Source: Sciurus carolinensis
Lineage: Eukaryota > Chordata > Mammalia > Rodentia > Sciuridae
Direction: 5' to 3'
Length of the DNA: 64,000 nucleotides
NCBI RefSeq assembly: GCF_902686445.1
Contig: NC_062213.1
Coordinates: 37,894,741-37,958,740, forward strand
This document shows positions 12,355 through 23,995 of the stretch, one piece after another. Within the stretch, counting starts at the first letter, position 1, and every line of letters begins with the position of its first letter. Position numbers and translations under genes: made by a program. The notes under the pieces were generated by a model. That model did no database searches and was not told the DNA's origin. It saw only the letters and a program-made list of their open reading frames with translations.

Positions 12355-14150
12355 ATTTTAACCATTTTCAAGTACACTGCTCAGTGACATGAAGGACGAT
12401 CACTGTTGTGTGACCATCATCCCCATCTGTCTCCAGAACTCTCTTCACCTGCAAAGTTAAAACTCTGTACCCATTAAACACTAGTTCCACCACAAGTGTG
12501 ATCCCAGTGACTCGGGAGGCTGAGGCAGGAGGATCGAGAGTTCACAAGCCAGTCTCAGCAACTTAGCGAGACTCTGTCTCTCAAAATAAAAGATAAAAAG
12601 GGCTGGGGATGTGGCTCAGTGGTTAAGCAGCCCTGGGTTCAATACCTGGTGCCAAAGCAAAAACAAAGCAAAAAACCCAACACTAGTTCCCTATTTGCCC
12701 TGTCCCAACACCAGTAACCACCAGTAACCCTTTCTACCTTCTGTATCTATGAATCTGACTACTCTCAGTACTTCACAGGACTGGAATCATGCAATATTTA
12801 TCACTTACCCGAATAGCCTCAAGGTTCATCCATGTTGTATGTGGCATGTGTCAGAAATTCCTTCCTTTTTAAGACCGAATAGAATTTTGTAATCCTAAGA
12901 ATCCTCTGAAGCCACTAGCACCACTTTACAGACAGAAAACAGGAAGTTCGATATTTATTTAAATAGTTCATTATTTTACCCACTGATTGAAAGTGCTGCC
13001 TTTACTATAAAGTAAATTACCATACATATATAACTATTTTTAAACTCTCTTAATCCCATTGGTATATTCAACCATTTCTGCCTCAATAACAAAGCCTTGA
13101 ATAATGGATTACATTTTCCTATTTGATATCATTACACTTTTTCCCCCCAAAATAATGTGTTTTTTTTCCTCAGATGGATTTCATCCATATGAGCCCTATA
13201 TTGTAATTTGATTTAGTTTGTTGTCTAGGGAACTCTTGCACAAGGTTCTGAACTCGTGCACATGAACACAGGCAGGTACACATGCATGCCTAAGTCCCTC
13301 TCCTCTATATTCTACAATTCAATTACTTTACCAACTTTCCATCTGTCCTCCCAGGTATAGGCCATACATATGCACTTTAAAATATGTTTACCAAGTGCTA
13401 CCAAAAATTTCAATTAAAATTTTGCTTAGTTCCTGAATTGAATGCATAAGATTAATTATCAAGGAAATCAACATCTATATAATAACAAATTTCCCCATCC
13501 AGCAGCCACAATGTCTTTTGTGTTTTTCCACAAACTTTAATTTTGCCCACATAGATCGCCCATATTTTTTAGATACGTATGCCTATGTATTTTAGCATTT
13601 TTTTGTGATTTTTCCAAGAGGTTGATTTTGTATCTTCCTTTTTAATTCAATAATTTCTCATGACCTCACATTCTATTTTCTTGCCTTTTCTATCTGGGCA
13701 GTGATAGTGTTTATGGTGACAGCTGATGCCTTCCTTTCTATCTTCAGGTTATTTTTCTTGCACCTATTTCATTGGATTCCTACCATGGTAGTAGATGTCA
13801 ATGAATAATGGCAATGGTAGACACACCGTCTTGTTGGGAATACTACATTTACTCCATTAACAGTGTTCCCAGTGGCTGCTTCTACCTCTTTCATCTACTA
13901 TGTTTTTAATAACAATGTGTTCCGAATTAAATCAAATATCTTTTCAGCATCTACTGATGTACTCAAATGGTATTCCTCCTCTAATATCTTAACATACTGA
14001 ATTACATTCAGATTTTCTAATGTTGAACTACTTTTGCTTCCCCAGAATTAACCACGCTTGATCACAATACACCATTTAAAACATGTTTTATTTAGTATCT
14101 TTGCACCTCGATTCACAAAGGAGATGAAGACCTTAATTTTGAAGTCCCGA
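12355..14150 (-). mobile_element. Ancient L1 fragment, antisense, split by a SINE
   Basis: Left part: TGTGTGACCATCATCCCCATC, AAACTCTGTACCCATTAAAC, CAAGGTTCATCCATGTTGT and TCCTTCCTTTTTAAGACCG, typical of antisense L1M 3' ends. Right part (13,380-14,150): ATCTTTTCAGCATCTACTG, TTCTAATGTTGAACTAC and GCTTGATCAC, which align to the antisense ORF2 reverse-transcriptase region also present in the full-length L1 near 50,000-50,160. Some ORF2 is missing between the two parts. No open frame survives. Confidence 0.75.
12477..12690 (+). repeat. MEN-type SINE nested in ancient L1, with target-site duplication
   Basis: AACACTAGTTCC at 12,477-12,488 recurs exactly at 12,679-12,690. Between them are the B1 half (GTGATCCCAGTGACTCGGGA, GAGGCAGGAGGATCGAGAG) and the ID half (GGCTGGGGATGTGGCTCAG, TGGGTTCAATACC). 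The host L1 resumes with no loss. Confidence 0.95.
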
Positions 14151-15039
14151 ATGCCAGGCTAAGGAATCTGAATTTCTTTGCTGAGGAAGGATGGGGAACA
14201 ATAAAGGTCGATTAATATTTGTACCACCTAGAAAATCTTATCCCAGTCAGTCTGGTAATAAGAGTTTATCTTCAGCTAATTGGGTCTCTTCTCTGTTCTG
14301 TATTTGCCAAACGTTTCTGACTTGGTCCTGTTCTAGGCAATGTGGTTTAATGACTATTGTAGAGATATGGCTGCAAAATCTTTCCTTTTCTCTTAATTGG
14401 AAATCAGCCTATTTTGGGTAACTAGTGTTTCTTTTGATATTTTCATGTCATTGTGTTTTTGTGCACAGTAGCTTGTCAAGAAGGGGTGTGGAGCTGTGTG
14501 AATAACAGTTTCATTGGGAAAGAGGATGCATCCCCAGGTCCCTTCAATGGACTCCCTCAGGAGTAAGATGACACAATATATGATCTCAAACAGGGTGACC
14601 ATAATTGCTAAAATTCCCAGTCTTTTTAGGTATCCTGTTCCATTGTCAAACCATGTGTCAGCATGCATGTCCTTCTTTGTTGTTCTGAAAACAGACAGAG
14701 TCACTGCAATCAGAGGGAGAGCAGCTAAAAACCATTTAATGTGCTAGAAAGCCCAGGACAGACTGAAGAATTTAAATTCTCAAAAAGTGCTGGTTCGAAA
14801 CAGGTTTGTCCTTGCAGACTCCTGAAAATAATCCTGCAGCAGCCTAGGAGGCCACACAAGGCCTATAAGAGGTAGATGACAGCTACAGGTGTATGGAGAA
14901 CTTGACTGACCACCAGCTCCCTTTCTGGGGTCCTGTACTTCAGGTTCTTAGTTGCACTTGAGAATGGTGATGACACCTGTGGTTGACTGCTAGCTGTCCT
15001 TCTATCCAGTCTTCCCTTCCTTCAACAGGGTTTGACTGA
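14151..15039. other. Unique sequence with one possible minus-strand exon
   Basis: Minus strand: a pyrimidine-rich stretch ending in CAG (14,685-14,687) could be a splice acceptor. It is followed by an open frame to a stop at 14,393-14,395. The frame contains one hydrophobic segment (LGILAIMVTLFEIIYCVILL) that looks like a membrane span, then a polar tail. I do not recognise the protein, the frame has no useful ATG, and no partner exon was found. Probably chance, or a decayed gene. Confidence 0.15.
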
Positions 15040-15290
15040 ATTCAGGGCCACTTAGCAAAGACTACATTTCCCAGTACCCTTTACAGCAAGTTGGCCACAT
15101 GACTAGGCTCTTCCCGAGAGCCTGTGAGCGGAAGTAATGGGTTCCACTTGCAGATCTTCCCATTAAAACTACTGGGTACACATTCCCCTGATACATCTCC
15201 TACTTCCACAGATGTAGAAGCTACGGGTAGAAAAGAAAGACCACAGAGCACCTGGCTACCCCTCATTCTCCTGTTATAAGCTATGTATCT
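15040..15290. repeat. Possible ancient interspersed repeat, family unknown
   Basis: CTACATTTCCCAGTACCC, TTGGCCACATGACTAGGCTC and GTGAGCGGAAGTAATGGGTT resemble a motif order I associate with a dispersed mammalian repeat, but I cannot name the family. Confidence 0.3.
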
Positions 15291-17444
15291 CTTGAGACCT
15301 TGTCTCACTGTAGGAGACAGTCATACTTAGGTGGGGGACCTGGGTTCAAGTACTGAAACCCTCCCCTGTGTTTGGGGACATATCCACTGTGTTGGTGGGG
15401 AATAGGCCCAACTTCTCACTAAGGAAGCCCTCCAGGTTTATTTCTCACATATGAGAGAGACCAAAGCTTAGCTCACAGATGCTCCATGCTACCTTCGGAG
15501 TAGGAGTCCTAGAGAGCAGGGGCAGTTCACATAAATTGGGAGATGAATAATAATTGCACAGTAATTAAATGAATATTGGTTTATAATACAAAGGAAGGTT
15601 GATAAATTAAATCAGGTTGTACAAAAGATATAATCAGATGTAATGAAATAAAATAAAAGGGAAAAATATAAACTATAAACATGAGGGGGAAATTTAATAT
15701 CAAGCTAACTAGATTATTACAAAACATTTAAAAAATTCCAACGAGGTGCCTGCTTCTCTGCAAGGCAGATTAAACAACACATTTTTAACTTTAATTATAG
15801 CAAGAACACCTAACTGTTGGTTGAAGCTTAGAGGGTAGACTCCCTGGGTTGGCATACTCACAGAAACCTCTGAGGAAAAATTACATTCAGAGGCACAAGT
15901 GGAAAAATAGAAGGAAATTAAATACATTTACAAATTGATGGAACAAATGGAATTTTAACAAATTAATGAAAAGGAGTAGACTGACAGGGAACTGACATTC
16001 TAAGAAAGTTCAATTAGCAACTTTGGAGAAGGCTCTGGAAAATTAGAAATGCCAAATAAGACCCAAGAGTTAGCAGAGCTATACTATACGTAAAACCCAG
16101 ATTTGCAGATTGATCTAGAAAGCAGGCAAGATGGGAACCATATTTCCAGAGAAACTGAGGGAAGAGCAAAACCTCACACAGAAGACAAGTGAGTCGCACG
16201 AGGTCTAAGGGTTTAGGAGGGAGATGGGTACCCTCCACAGGCTAACATCTGCAAGTGGGTGATACTTACCAAAAATCAATTAGGCAACCCCTTCCTGCCA
16301 CCAGCAACACTCTGCAGACTTCTAATTTAATATACCAGAAGTCCAAGACCATTGCTTTAGTAAATCTTGTAAATTGTTTACCTCTCCCATTACTTAAGGC
16401 ACGTGATTACATGAGCCATGCGCCTGAGAAAGAGACACACAGGTCCAGGATTGCACGAATGGCGGTCCTGGGTGGCAGCAAGACCAGAAGTAGGGGTCTT
16501 ATGAAGTGGTCAGGACAAAAGTGACTTCAGCAGGCTGGAACGCACCTGGTTTATCTTAGGCTAATACCAAGGGCATCAGGCACTCCCGGTGCTAATGGTG
16601 CCAGGTCTGGTCTTAAAGCCCCACGCACCAATCTAATGGTTTTGTTTATTTGTAGTATGTTGAGACACTGTGCTGACTGGGAAACCGACCAGAGTTATTT
16701 GGGATATTCATAGGGGTTATGACTCAGACATGTCAAGCTGAGTCCCAATTGCCCCCGTCCTCACCACCCACTTCTTGTCACCTGTCCTTTGTGGCCTCTA
16801 TGGGCCCAGCTCTCCCAGGCGGCCTGGGATCTCTCTGCTGCCTGTTCACTATGCTCGGCCCAGGCAAAGCTGGGACACCGTCCTTGGACAGCCTACCTAG
16901 ACTCATCAGACAGCCACTTCCACTCTGGCTTGAGGAAGGCAGAAGAATGGGTCCCAAGTTGCCCCTGCCGTTCAGTTCCACAGACCCGCCAGCAAGTCTT
17001 CACAGCACTTAGCAGTCCCTGAAGCCATCTTCCTTATTTGTTACATGTATCTTCTCTGTCTGATGCCCAGAGACAGGGGCTCTGTCTGCTTCTTACTTTT
17101 GGAAGCCCAGCAGCTGAACGAGTGTCTTGCTCACGTGCCAGGTGCTCAGTATAATTCTATAGTGTGACTGGCCCTGTGCCCCTTTTCAGGGACACACCAG
17201 GACCCAAATTCTGCTACTTCCCCTGCAACCAAATATTCCTTGCCTAATCTGGGAGATATCATCCGTGACAATCCCATGGATCTACTGCCTTTGCAGGACT
17301 GTTTCCTTTTCCCCAGAAGCTCAAGCAATTGAAACTTAAAGGTCATAAATGACTGCTTTCCTCTGAGTCCCTAAGGTAGTGAGCTGAAGACAGGCAAGCT
17401 GAGCTGCCTGGGAGGCAAAGAGCTGCCAGCAGTAACATCCAGGA
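15291..17444. other. Unique sequence, nothing recognised
   Basis: About 2.1 kb. AT-rich at 15,540-15,960 and GC-richer at 16,720-17,020. No repeat family or supported exon. Confidence 0.4.
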
Positions 17445-17725
17445 AAATTTCAGCCACATATGTAATTTCAAATTTTCTAGTACTCTCATCTTCTAAAAAA
17501 TGTAAAAAGAAACAGGTGATGTTGGTTTTAATCATATTTTGTGTAACTCAATATATCCAAAATATTATTTCAATGTGCAGTTAAAGAGTTACATTGGTAA
17601 GCTGATTTGCCTTTGCTTAGCATTTGTCTTTGAATTGCTGTATGTTTTATGCTTATAGCACTGGCCACATTTCAAGTGGTCAGTGGCCACCTGTGGCTGG
17701 CAGTTTCCTATAGGACAGCAAGACA
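17445..17725 (+). mobile_element. hAT-Charlie non-autonomous DNA element (MER58-like)
   Basis: GCCACATATGTAATTTCAA, TTTTCTAGTA, GTAAAAAGAAACAGGTGAT, CAATATATCCAAAATATTA, GGCCACATTTCAAGTGGTC and an end resembling TGGCT...TATAGGACAGC follow the MER58-type consensus in order. Non-coding. The subfamily name is from memory. Confidence 0.65.
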
Positions 17726-20040
17726 AGAGCCAGGGGAGGGAGGGGAAAAGCCTCTGTGGATATTTTTAAATGTCACCTGCCCACTTTATTTCCATGTCTC
17801 TAGGATAGGACGCATAGTCCTGAAGATAGCCTTGTTACTGAACTTAGGAGGGGATGGGATGCAGGGGTGGAGCAGGCATGGAGTGTGGCAGAAATGGTCA
17901 CCACCCTGCTTGTTTTGACCACCTCTGGGTCACCTCCCTCACATTTCCACAGTGCCTGAGAGGCTGCCCTGGCTGTGCCTGGAGCTAGAAGGGTCAACTC
18001 TCTTCCAGATTCCTTTTTGGGAGTGGGTAGGGAACCAAGGAGCTGTCAAGGGGTCAGTGGGAAGCTGCCCTTCCCAGTGGTCCCAGCCTTAGCTAGGCCC
18101 AGGCTCAGAGGATTGCCCTTCCAAAGGGTTTGTCTCTCAATGCCCAGCGTCTCCCCAGTTCTCCAGCTCCCTCCCCAACCCCACCTCCAGGTGTTGTAAT
18201 ATCACTGCCTAACACCTCGTGCCATTTTGTCTGTGTTCCAGGAAGGTGGTTTACAGCGTCTCCGCACCAGCAGTCTAAAGGGTAATTGCCCTATTATGAA
18301 GTTGGGCCTTGTTTCAGAACCTGCCATCAAAGGTCTCCAAGGCTCCTTGCCAACCCTCATGAGCTTCTTCCCCCTTTTTACTGGAGGGGAAGCACCCATG
18401 AAGCCAGCAACTGCCCATCAACAGTGAGTCAGGGCAGGAACAGCACCTCTCCCACCCCACTGGCATGGCAGTGGAAGGATGTCCCCACGAAGCCTTCCTG
18501 GTTGGGCAATAGCACATTCCACCTAAGGGGATGGCTTGGATGCCTGCAGCCCTGCCTAGTAACCACTTTTTAACAAAAGACCCAAAGAGATCACGTCTGT
18601 CCCTGCTCTACTCTGAGGAGGATTCTGAGCATCATCTAACTTTTTCTTGATGAATCATGCTCTGGATAATGGATAATAAATCTTTCTTAAGCTTTATTTT
18701 TAATTGACACATAATAATTGTGTATTAATAATCCTTAAATGATGCTTTAAGCATATTTGTTTTTGTTTCTTTCCTGGCTGTTTATATGATCTCTGCTGGC
18801 TTTCCTCTCCCTTTTCAGTTCCCCTATGCTGGTTGGAGTCTGAAAAGTCAGGTAACCGTGTCTTGTAGCAAAGTGTATAAACTGAGTCAACAAGCCCCAG
18901 GGTCCATCAAAGGGCCTCTCTCTTCCTTGGCAACGCTTAAGTGCTTGGGCTTTGTCACAACCATTTTAATTTCTAAATGTTCACTTACTTACAGATAATT
19001 GAGGAGTCCCTTTATTGGCTTGGAATCATTCCTTTTCTAGGTTACACAGGTTACTCTAGCTTTTATTTTCTATAATCTCTTAGGATATTGGAGAAAATGA
19101 TTCCAGCTTAGGATCCAAGCTCAGGGGACTTCCGGGAGAACACACAAAGCCGGTATTATTTGCCGCATCCAATGTTCTCATTTTTCGCTAACCTTTGGGC
19201 GCATTTACAAATATTCTTAAAGAAAGCATTCATAGCTTACTGCCTACCAAAGGAAAAATGGAAAACAAACCTGATTTCCCTCACACCTAACTTCTACAAA
19301 TATTCACAGTTTCTTACCAGGCACATGGAAAGGAATGGATGCCACTTGGCAAAAGAAGCATTTGTTTGGGACTTTAATGTAAGGATTAGGTTTTGATGGA
19401 ATCTTATCCTTGGGAGCATTTCTGCTTTGCCCTTATCTCTATAAAACCCTATCTAAGTTCTGTGAGGTCTTCCCAAATACAAATCTCAAACGTGATTGCT
19501 TTCGATTTTTCCTTCAGAAGTCGGGTAGAGGAAAGAACTCCACCCGGAGGAAGAATTCAGGGTGCGAACTGGTGGCACCACAGAAAGTCTAGGGACAGAA
19601 AGCTGGCCAAGCTGGTCTTCATAAAAATGGGATGACAATCATGACAGGTGAAGCAGGTGAACAGGCACCCCAAATACGATGATTTGTAGAGCCACAAACT
19701 GGGGTAGAAGATGGGAGGAGAAAGGGACGTGACACGGTGGGGCTTCCTGAGCAGTGGTTTTGCTTTGAATGGTACATGCGCACTTCCTGCCCAGACACAG
19801 CCTCCTCCAAGCTGGGGAAGCAACTGAGAGCTCCGAGCAATGTTCACGCAACAGGTAAGCCACAGAGGTGCTGCACCTCTCCAGGATCTATAGGCAGGGG
19901 TTAAGCCGCAGGGGAGGAAGCTCCACCCCCTTTCACTCACTCCTCACTGGGTTCCCGGGCTTCACTATGCCTGGGGGTGATGAATTGTTGGTAAAATGGC
20001 CTCAAATATTTTGCTGAAAGTTTCTTCAAAAGAACAAAAC
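17726..20040. other. Unique sequence, nothing recognised
   Basis: No repeat was recognised. Several 60-127-codon frames at 17,649-18,573 and 19,160-19,940 overlap on both strands with no domain I can name, the pattern of chance frames in GC-moderate DNA. Confidence 0.4.
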
Positions 20041-20268
20041 AGTCAGGTGTGGTGGCACATACTTGTAATCCCAGTGCCTCCGGAGGCTGAGGCAGGAGGA
20101 TCCAGAGTTCAAAGCCGGCCTCAGCCACTTAGCGAGGAGCTAAGCAACTCAGTGAGACCCTGTATCTAAATAAAATACAAAATAGGGCGGGGGAGGTGGC
20201 TCAGTGGTTAAGTGTCCCTGAGTTCAATCCCCAGTACCAAAAAAAGAAAGAAAAAGAAAAAGAGCAAA
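20041..20268 (+). repeat. MEN-type B1-ID dimeric SINE
   Basis: GTGTGGTGGCACATACTTG and GAGGCAGGAGGATCCAGAG (B1 half), a TAAATAAAATACAAAA linker, then GAGGTGGCTCAGTGGTTAAG and GAGTTCAATCCCCAGTACC (ID half) with a GAAA-rich tail. Near-matching flanks AAAGAACAAAA and AAAGAGCAAAA suggest the target-site duplication. Confidence 0.92.
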
Positions 20269-21969
20269 ATATTATCATTCCCCTTCAGCTATTAGTCTGC
20301 GGCTGTTACCAATAGGATCTAGACTAGGATGCAGTGTCACATAACCTGTTTACCACTGTAAATGGGGTACAAAAGGATTCAGAAAAAAGCCATGAAAATT
20401 CCTCAGTAGGAAATGCATTCAAGGAAACAGGTTAACCCTCCCAAGGACCATCTCTCTTTATGCCAAGGTCTCTCACAAGCCCAATCTGACACTTTCCAGC
20501 TGCTCTAGGAGAGGCAAGCAGGTGCCTAAAACCCGTGTGCCCTGCACTTTCTGCAAAGGTGGCCCCTTACCCAAGAGCAGTGCTTCTCAAATGTGATTTG
20601 CCCACCACAGCTGCCAACTAGGAGCATTCCTGGGGTCTAGGGGACTTTGTACCCAATCATATGTGCCTGGGTGTGTGTTCGCTTGTGCAGGCTCATTCTT
20701 GCCATACCTACATTTGCCTTAAAATTCATGAAAATTAAATATAAAATGCAGTCTAAACAAATCACCACTACCTTGGTCCTAGGATCCGCGGGCGCCTGTG
20801 GGCTACTGACATCATACTAATTCATCCCTGAGTCTGTAGCTCTCGCAGACTCAAACTGAAGGAACTGACTCAATCACGGACCATACACTGAATTGTCACT
20901 TAAATAAGACAACAAACCAGGCTGAGTCTTCTTTGTTGAGAACCCAAATTAAAATGGTCTAGTTACAATTGCTACATCACAAAATTCAGGGTCATCTTTA
21001 TCATTTTTTGGCTCTCATCTGGAAAGGTAGAGGACACTGTTTCCCCCTCTATAGAACAATAATCATGGTTAAGGATACCAATTTCTATCTCCTAGGGCTG
21101 TTGAGACCAGGCAGGAAGTTCTTTGTAACTTTGTGGCATTCCCTGAGTGACCAGTCCTCCTCCACTCTGCATCCTATCACTACGGGAGAAGGAGAGCCCT
21201 TGGTTTCCAAGGATGCCCCAGGCCTGGGGTTTTGCCTTGGTCTGGATTCTTACCCAGGCAATGAAGAAATTGTGGGTTCTGGGGATATTCTGTAAGAGCT
21301 GACTAACTCCCTAACCTACAGTGCTACACACACACGCGCGCACACACACACGTTAACTAGTCATTCTTACCAGATTTCATTCTTCACAAACTGTTGCTCA
21401 GATTGGTTTTCAGAGGGTTTCTGGGAACATCACTTTCTGGTTTTAACTGAGAAGTTTAATGTAAGATTTGTGGCTTAGGATAGAATGAGCTGGTACAACA
21501 TGGTCCTCCCCATAGTCCTCCACCCAAAGCATGCTCCTTTGAGCAGGAATTTCTGATTCCCTCCTGTCAATAAGGACATCACTTAAAGTTGAAAAATAGC
21601 TCTGAGGATAAACTTGATCTCTGGATGGTAATCAGGATCCCTTTGGGATCTTCATCCAAAGATAGTAGCTAAACGTCCCAATGGAAGTCAATACTAACAT
21701 TCATATTTATAATTAAGTGTATGTATACATATTCAACTTGTACAAACCACAAGAAAACAGAGCAGGATTCCTTATCACCTCCCTCTGCCAATTATCAGGA
21801 ACTGAATCTCCCATACTTTCCAGAAAAAGGTATAAGCAAAACAAAATCCCATCGCCTATTAAATTCTCCTTTAATTCTACCTTTAAGCCATACAATACTC
21901 CTTCTATTACTAAGAATTTGAAAATGTTTGACTGAACTATACATTAATACTGTAAGTAAAAAAAAAAAT
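20269..21969. other. Unique sequence with a CA microsatellite
   Basis: A (CA)n run with an internal CG block lies at 21,325-21,352. No other repeat or exon is recognised. A short stretch at 20,578-20,650 only weakly recalls MER5A and was not called. Confidence 0.4.
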
Positions 21970-21971
21970 TA

Positions 21972-22186
21972 GCCAGGTGCCGTGACCCACACCTGTAATC
22001 CTAGTGACTCAGGAGGCTGAGGCAGGAGGATAGAAAGTTCAAAGCCAAACTCAACAACTTAGTGAGGCTCTGAGCAACTTAGTGAGACTTTGTCTCTAAA
22101 TAAAATACAAAAAGGGCTGGGGATGCGGCCCAGTGGTCAAGTGCCCCTGAGTTCAATCCCCAGTACCAAAAAGAAAATTAAAAAAT
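21972..22186 (+). repeat. MEN-type B1-ID dimeric SINE
   Basis: GCCAGGTGCCGTGACCCAC, GAGGCAGGAGGATAG, the TAAATAAAATACAAAAAGGG linker, GGCTGGGGATGCGGCCCAG and GAGTTCAATCCCCAGTACC, in that order. Confidence 0.92.
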
Positions 22187-22328
22187 CAAATTTGTCTTTA
22201 TCAAAAATTATCAATCAAAAATTATTTTGCTTCTAACTAGAATAATCCTATGCTTGTATAATTATATCAAAATGGATTCTGCTGTCATATATAACTAAAA
22301 AGAACCAATAAAAACTTAAATTATTTTG

Positions 22329-22522
22329 CAGGTGCACACCCATAATCCCAGCTATTCGGGAGACCGAAGCAGGAAGATAGCAAGTTCAAGGTCAGCATGG
22401 AAAACTTAGACTTGGTCTCAAAATAAAATGAAAAGGCCTAGGGCTGTAGCACAGTGGTGGAGTGCTTGTCTAGCATGTGCGAGGCCCAGGGTCCAATATC
22501 CAGTGCTGCAAAACAAAACAAA
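22329..22522 (+). repeat. Older MEN-type SINE
   Basis: GGTGCACACCCATAATCCC, a GAAGCAGGAAGATAG variant of the B1 box, then GGGCTGTAGCACAGTGGTGG, GTGCTTGTCTAGCATGTGCG and a decayed B box. More diverged than its neighbours. The right half keeps the full-length ID loop that younger dimers have lost. Confidence 0.82.
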
Positions 22523-22924
22523 CTCTTTTGCATTTACAGCTGGCAAAACATTGCACTAATACCAGCAGCCACCAGTGCAGACATCTGGAAATTAATACTC
22601 ATTATCTTGTCTTGAAGATGGTTACTGGCTCAGGAGAGAGGCTTAGCACAGAAGAATATCTCATTGACAAATAACTCCTTTGGGGTACTCTCTAAGAATA
22701 CTAATATTTTTTGAAATTTAATATTTTTCTTCCAAGATCTTATCTCAAGTTTCATCAGTTTCATGGAATTTGCAACTAGAAGGTCCCAGAAAGCCCATCT
22801 ATATGATCTCCAATTTCACATATGAATAAACAAGGACTGTATTAGCACTGAATACACAGCACAGAAAAAAAAATGCTGAAGAAAAAAAAAAGGCGTGGGC
22901 TTATATTAGTTCTTTAAGGACACT

Positions 22925-23205
22925 GAGCACTGTTATTCATTCAACTTAAGTGCTTTGAACATCTTCCATGTGGTCGTCTGGTGCGAGGCCTTAGGATATT
23001 AGGGAAAGACCTGGTCCCTGCCTTCAAGGAAATGACTTTTTTGAGCACCCTAATGTTTCCAGCACACTTTACCTTTACAGATGTACCATAAGGGAGGTAT
23101 CAGTATTCCCATTTTACAGATCAAGAAACTCAAGTACAGAGAATTATGTCCAAGAGCACATGAATAATAACTAGAGAGCAGGAATTAAACACAAGTTTAT
23201 CAGAT
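22925..23205 (-). repeat. L2 3' end and MIR, antisense
   Basis: 22,925-23,040 reads TTATTCATTCAACTTAAGTG and CTGGTCCCTGCCTTCAAGGA (antisense L2 3' end). 23,040-23,205 reads CCCATTTTACAGATCAAGAA and GTACAGAGAATTATGTCCAA (antisense MIR). The split point is approximate. Confidence 0.6.
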
Positions 23206-23209
23206 TGCA

Positions 23210-23278
23210 TTAGTTTTTTTTTTTTTCTTGCTGTGCAACTAATTTTCACAAAGTTAATGGCTTAAAATATCACCCATT
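23210..23278 (-). repeat. Short MLT1-like LTR fragment
   Basis: A T run followed by GCTGTGCAACTAATTTTCAC and AGTTAATGGCTTAAAA resembles the end of an antisense MLT1 LTR. Very short. Confidence 0.35.
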
Positions 23279-23279
23279 G

Positions 23280-23370
23280 ATAGGCACAGTTGTCCCAACT
23301 AATCAGGAGACTGAGGCAGGAGGATCGCTTGAACCCAAGATTTTGAGACCAGCCTGGGCAACATATTCTT
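23280..23370 (+). repeat. B1/Alu-like monomer fragment
   Basis: GACTGAGGCAGGAGGATCGC, TTGAACCC and GAGACCAGCCTGGGCAACAT are classic 7SL-derived SINE motifs. There is no ID half. Confidence 0.75.
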
Positions 23371-23534
23371 AAACTATGCACTTCTTCTCCCCAAAGTTGC
23401 AGACATTGATTCTTGGCCTAGGCAGACAAACAGAAGTTAAATCTCATTAGTGCAGTGAAGGAATTATTTAAGAAGTTCTAAGAAAATTAGAAAGAAAAAA
23501 ACTGTCCACTATGCATTGGTAGTGGTGATGGGGA

Positions 23535-23995
23535 AGGGATGTTTAAGGGGAGTTTGGAGAAGTGATGTTTCAACTGGGTGGTCAGGAAGAGGGCCATTCT
23601 TCTCATTCATGTGTCTCCACTGTCCCGAGGCACACAGTAGACTCTTGGTAAATGTTTGTTCACATGGGTGACCACGTGGGTGTCTCCTAGGCAGAGGAGG
23701 GGAAGAGTATTCCAGGTATTGAGAACTTCGGGTGTAGAGGTCCATCACTGTGAACCCACATGCCAGAAACATCTGAGCTGTTCAGGCATGCAAGGCAAGA
23801 AGCAGCAAAAGAAAAGGCAGATAACAGGCATGGAACATGGAGAGACTTGAACACAGTGCCTAGAAGATAGGACTTCGTTTTGTAAATGAATGGGTTCACT
23901 GGGAGAGTTTTAAGGAAGAGGGAAAAAATCAGACTTACACTTGAGGATGTTAGCACCAGTGGACAGGGTAGTCAGAAGGCTGACTTGGTGTGAGG
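23535..23995 (-). repeat. L2 LINE fragment, antisense
   Basis: GAGTATTCCAGGTATTGAGA, GGCAGATAACAGGCATGGAA, GAGAGTTTTAAGGAAGAGGG and the surrounding purine-rich syntax follow the antisense L2 3' region. Diverged and non-coding. Confidence 0.5.

Noticed and set aside
19557..19940. 127-codon minus-strand frame
   Set aside because: Low-information composition, overlaps other frames, and no family recognised.
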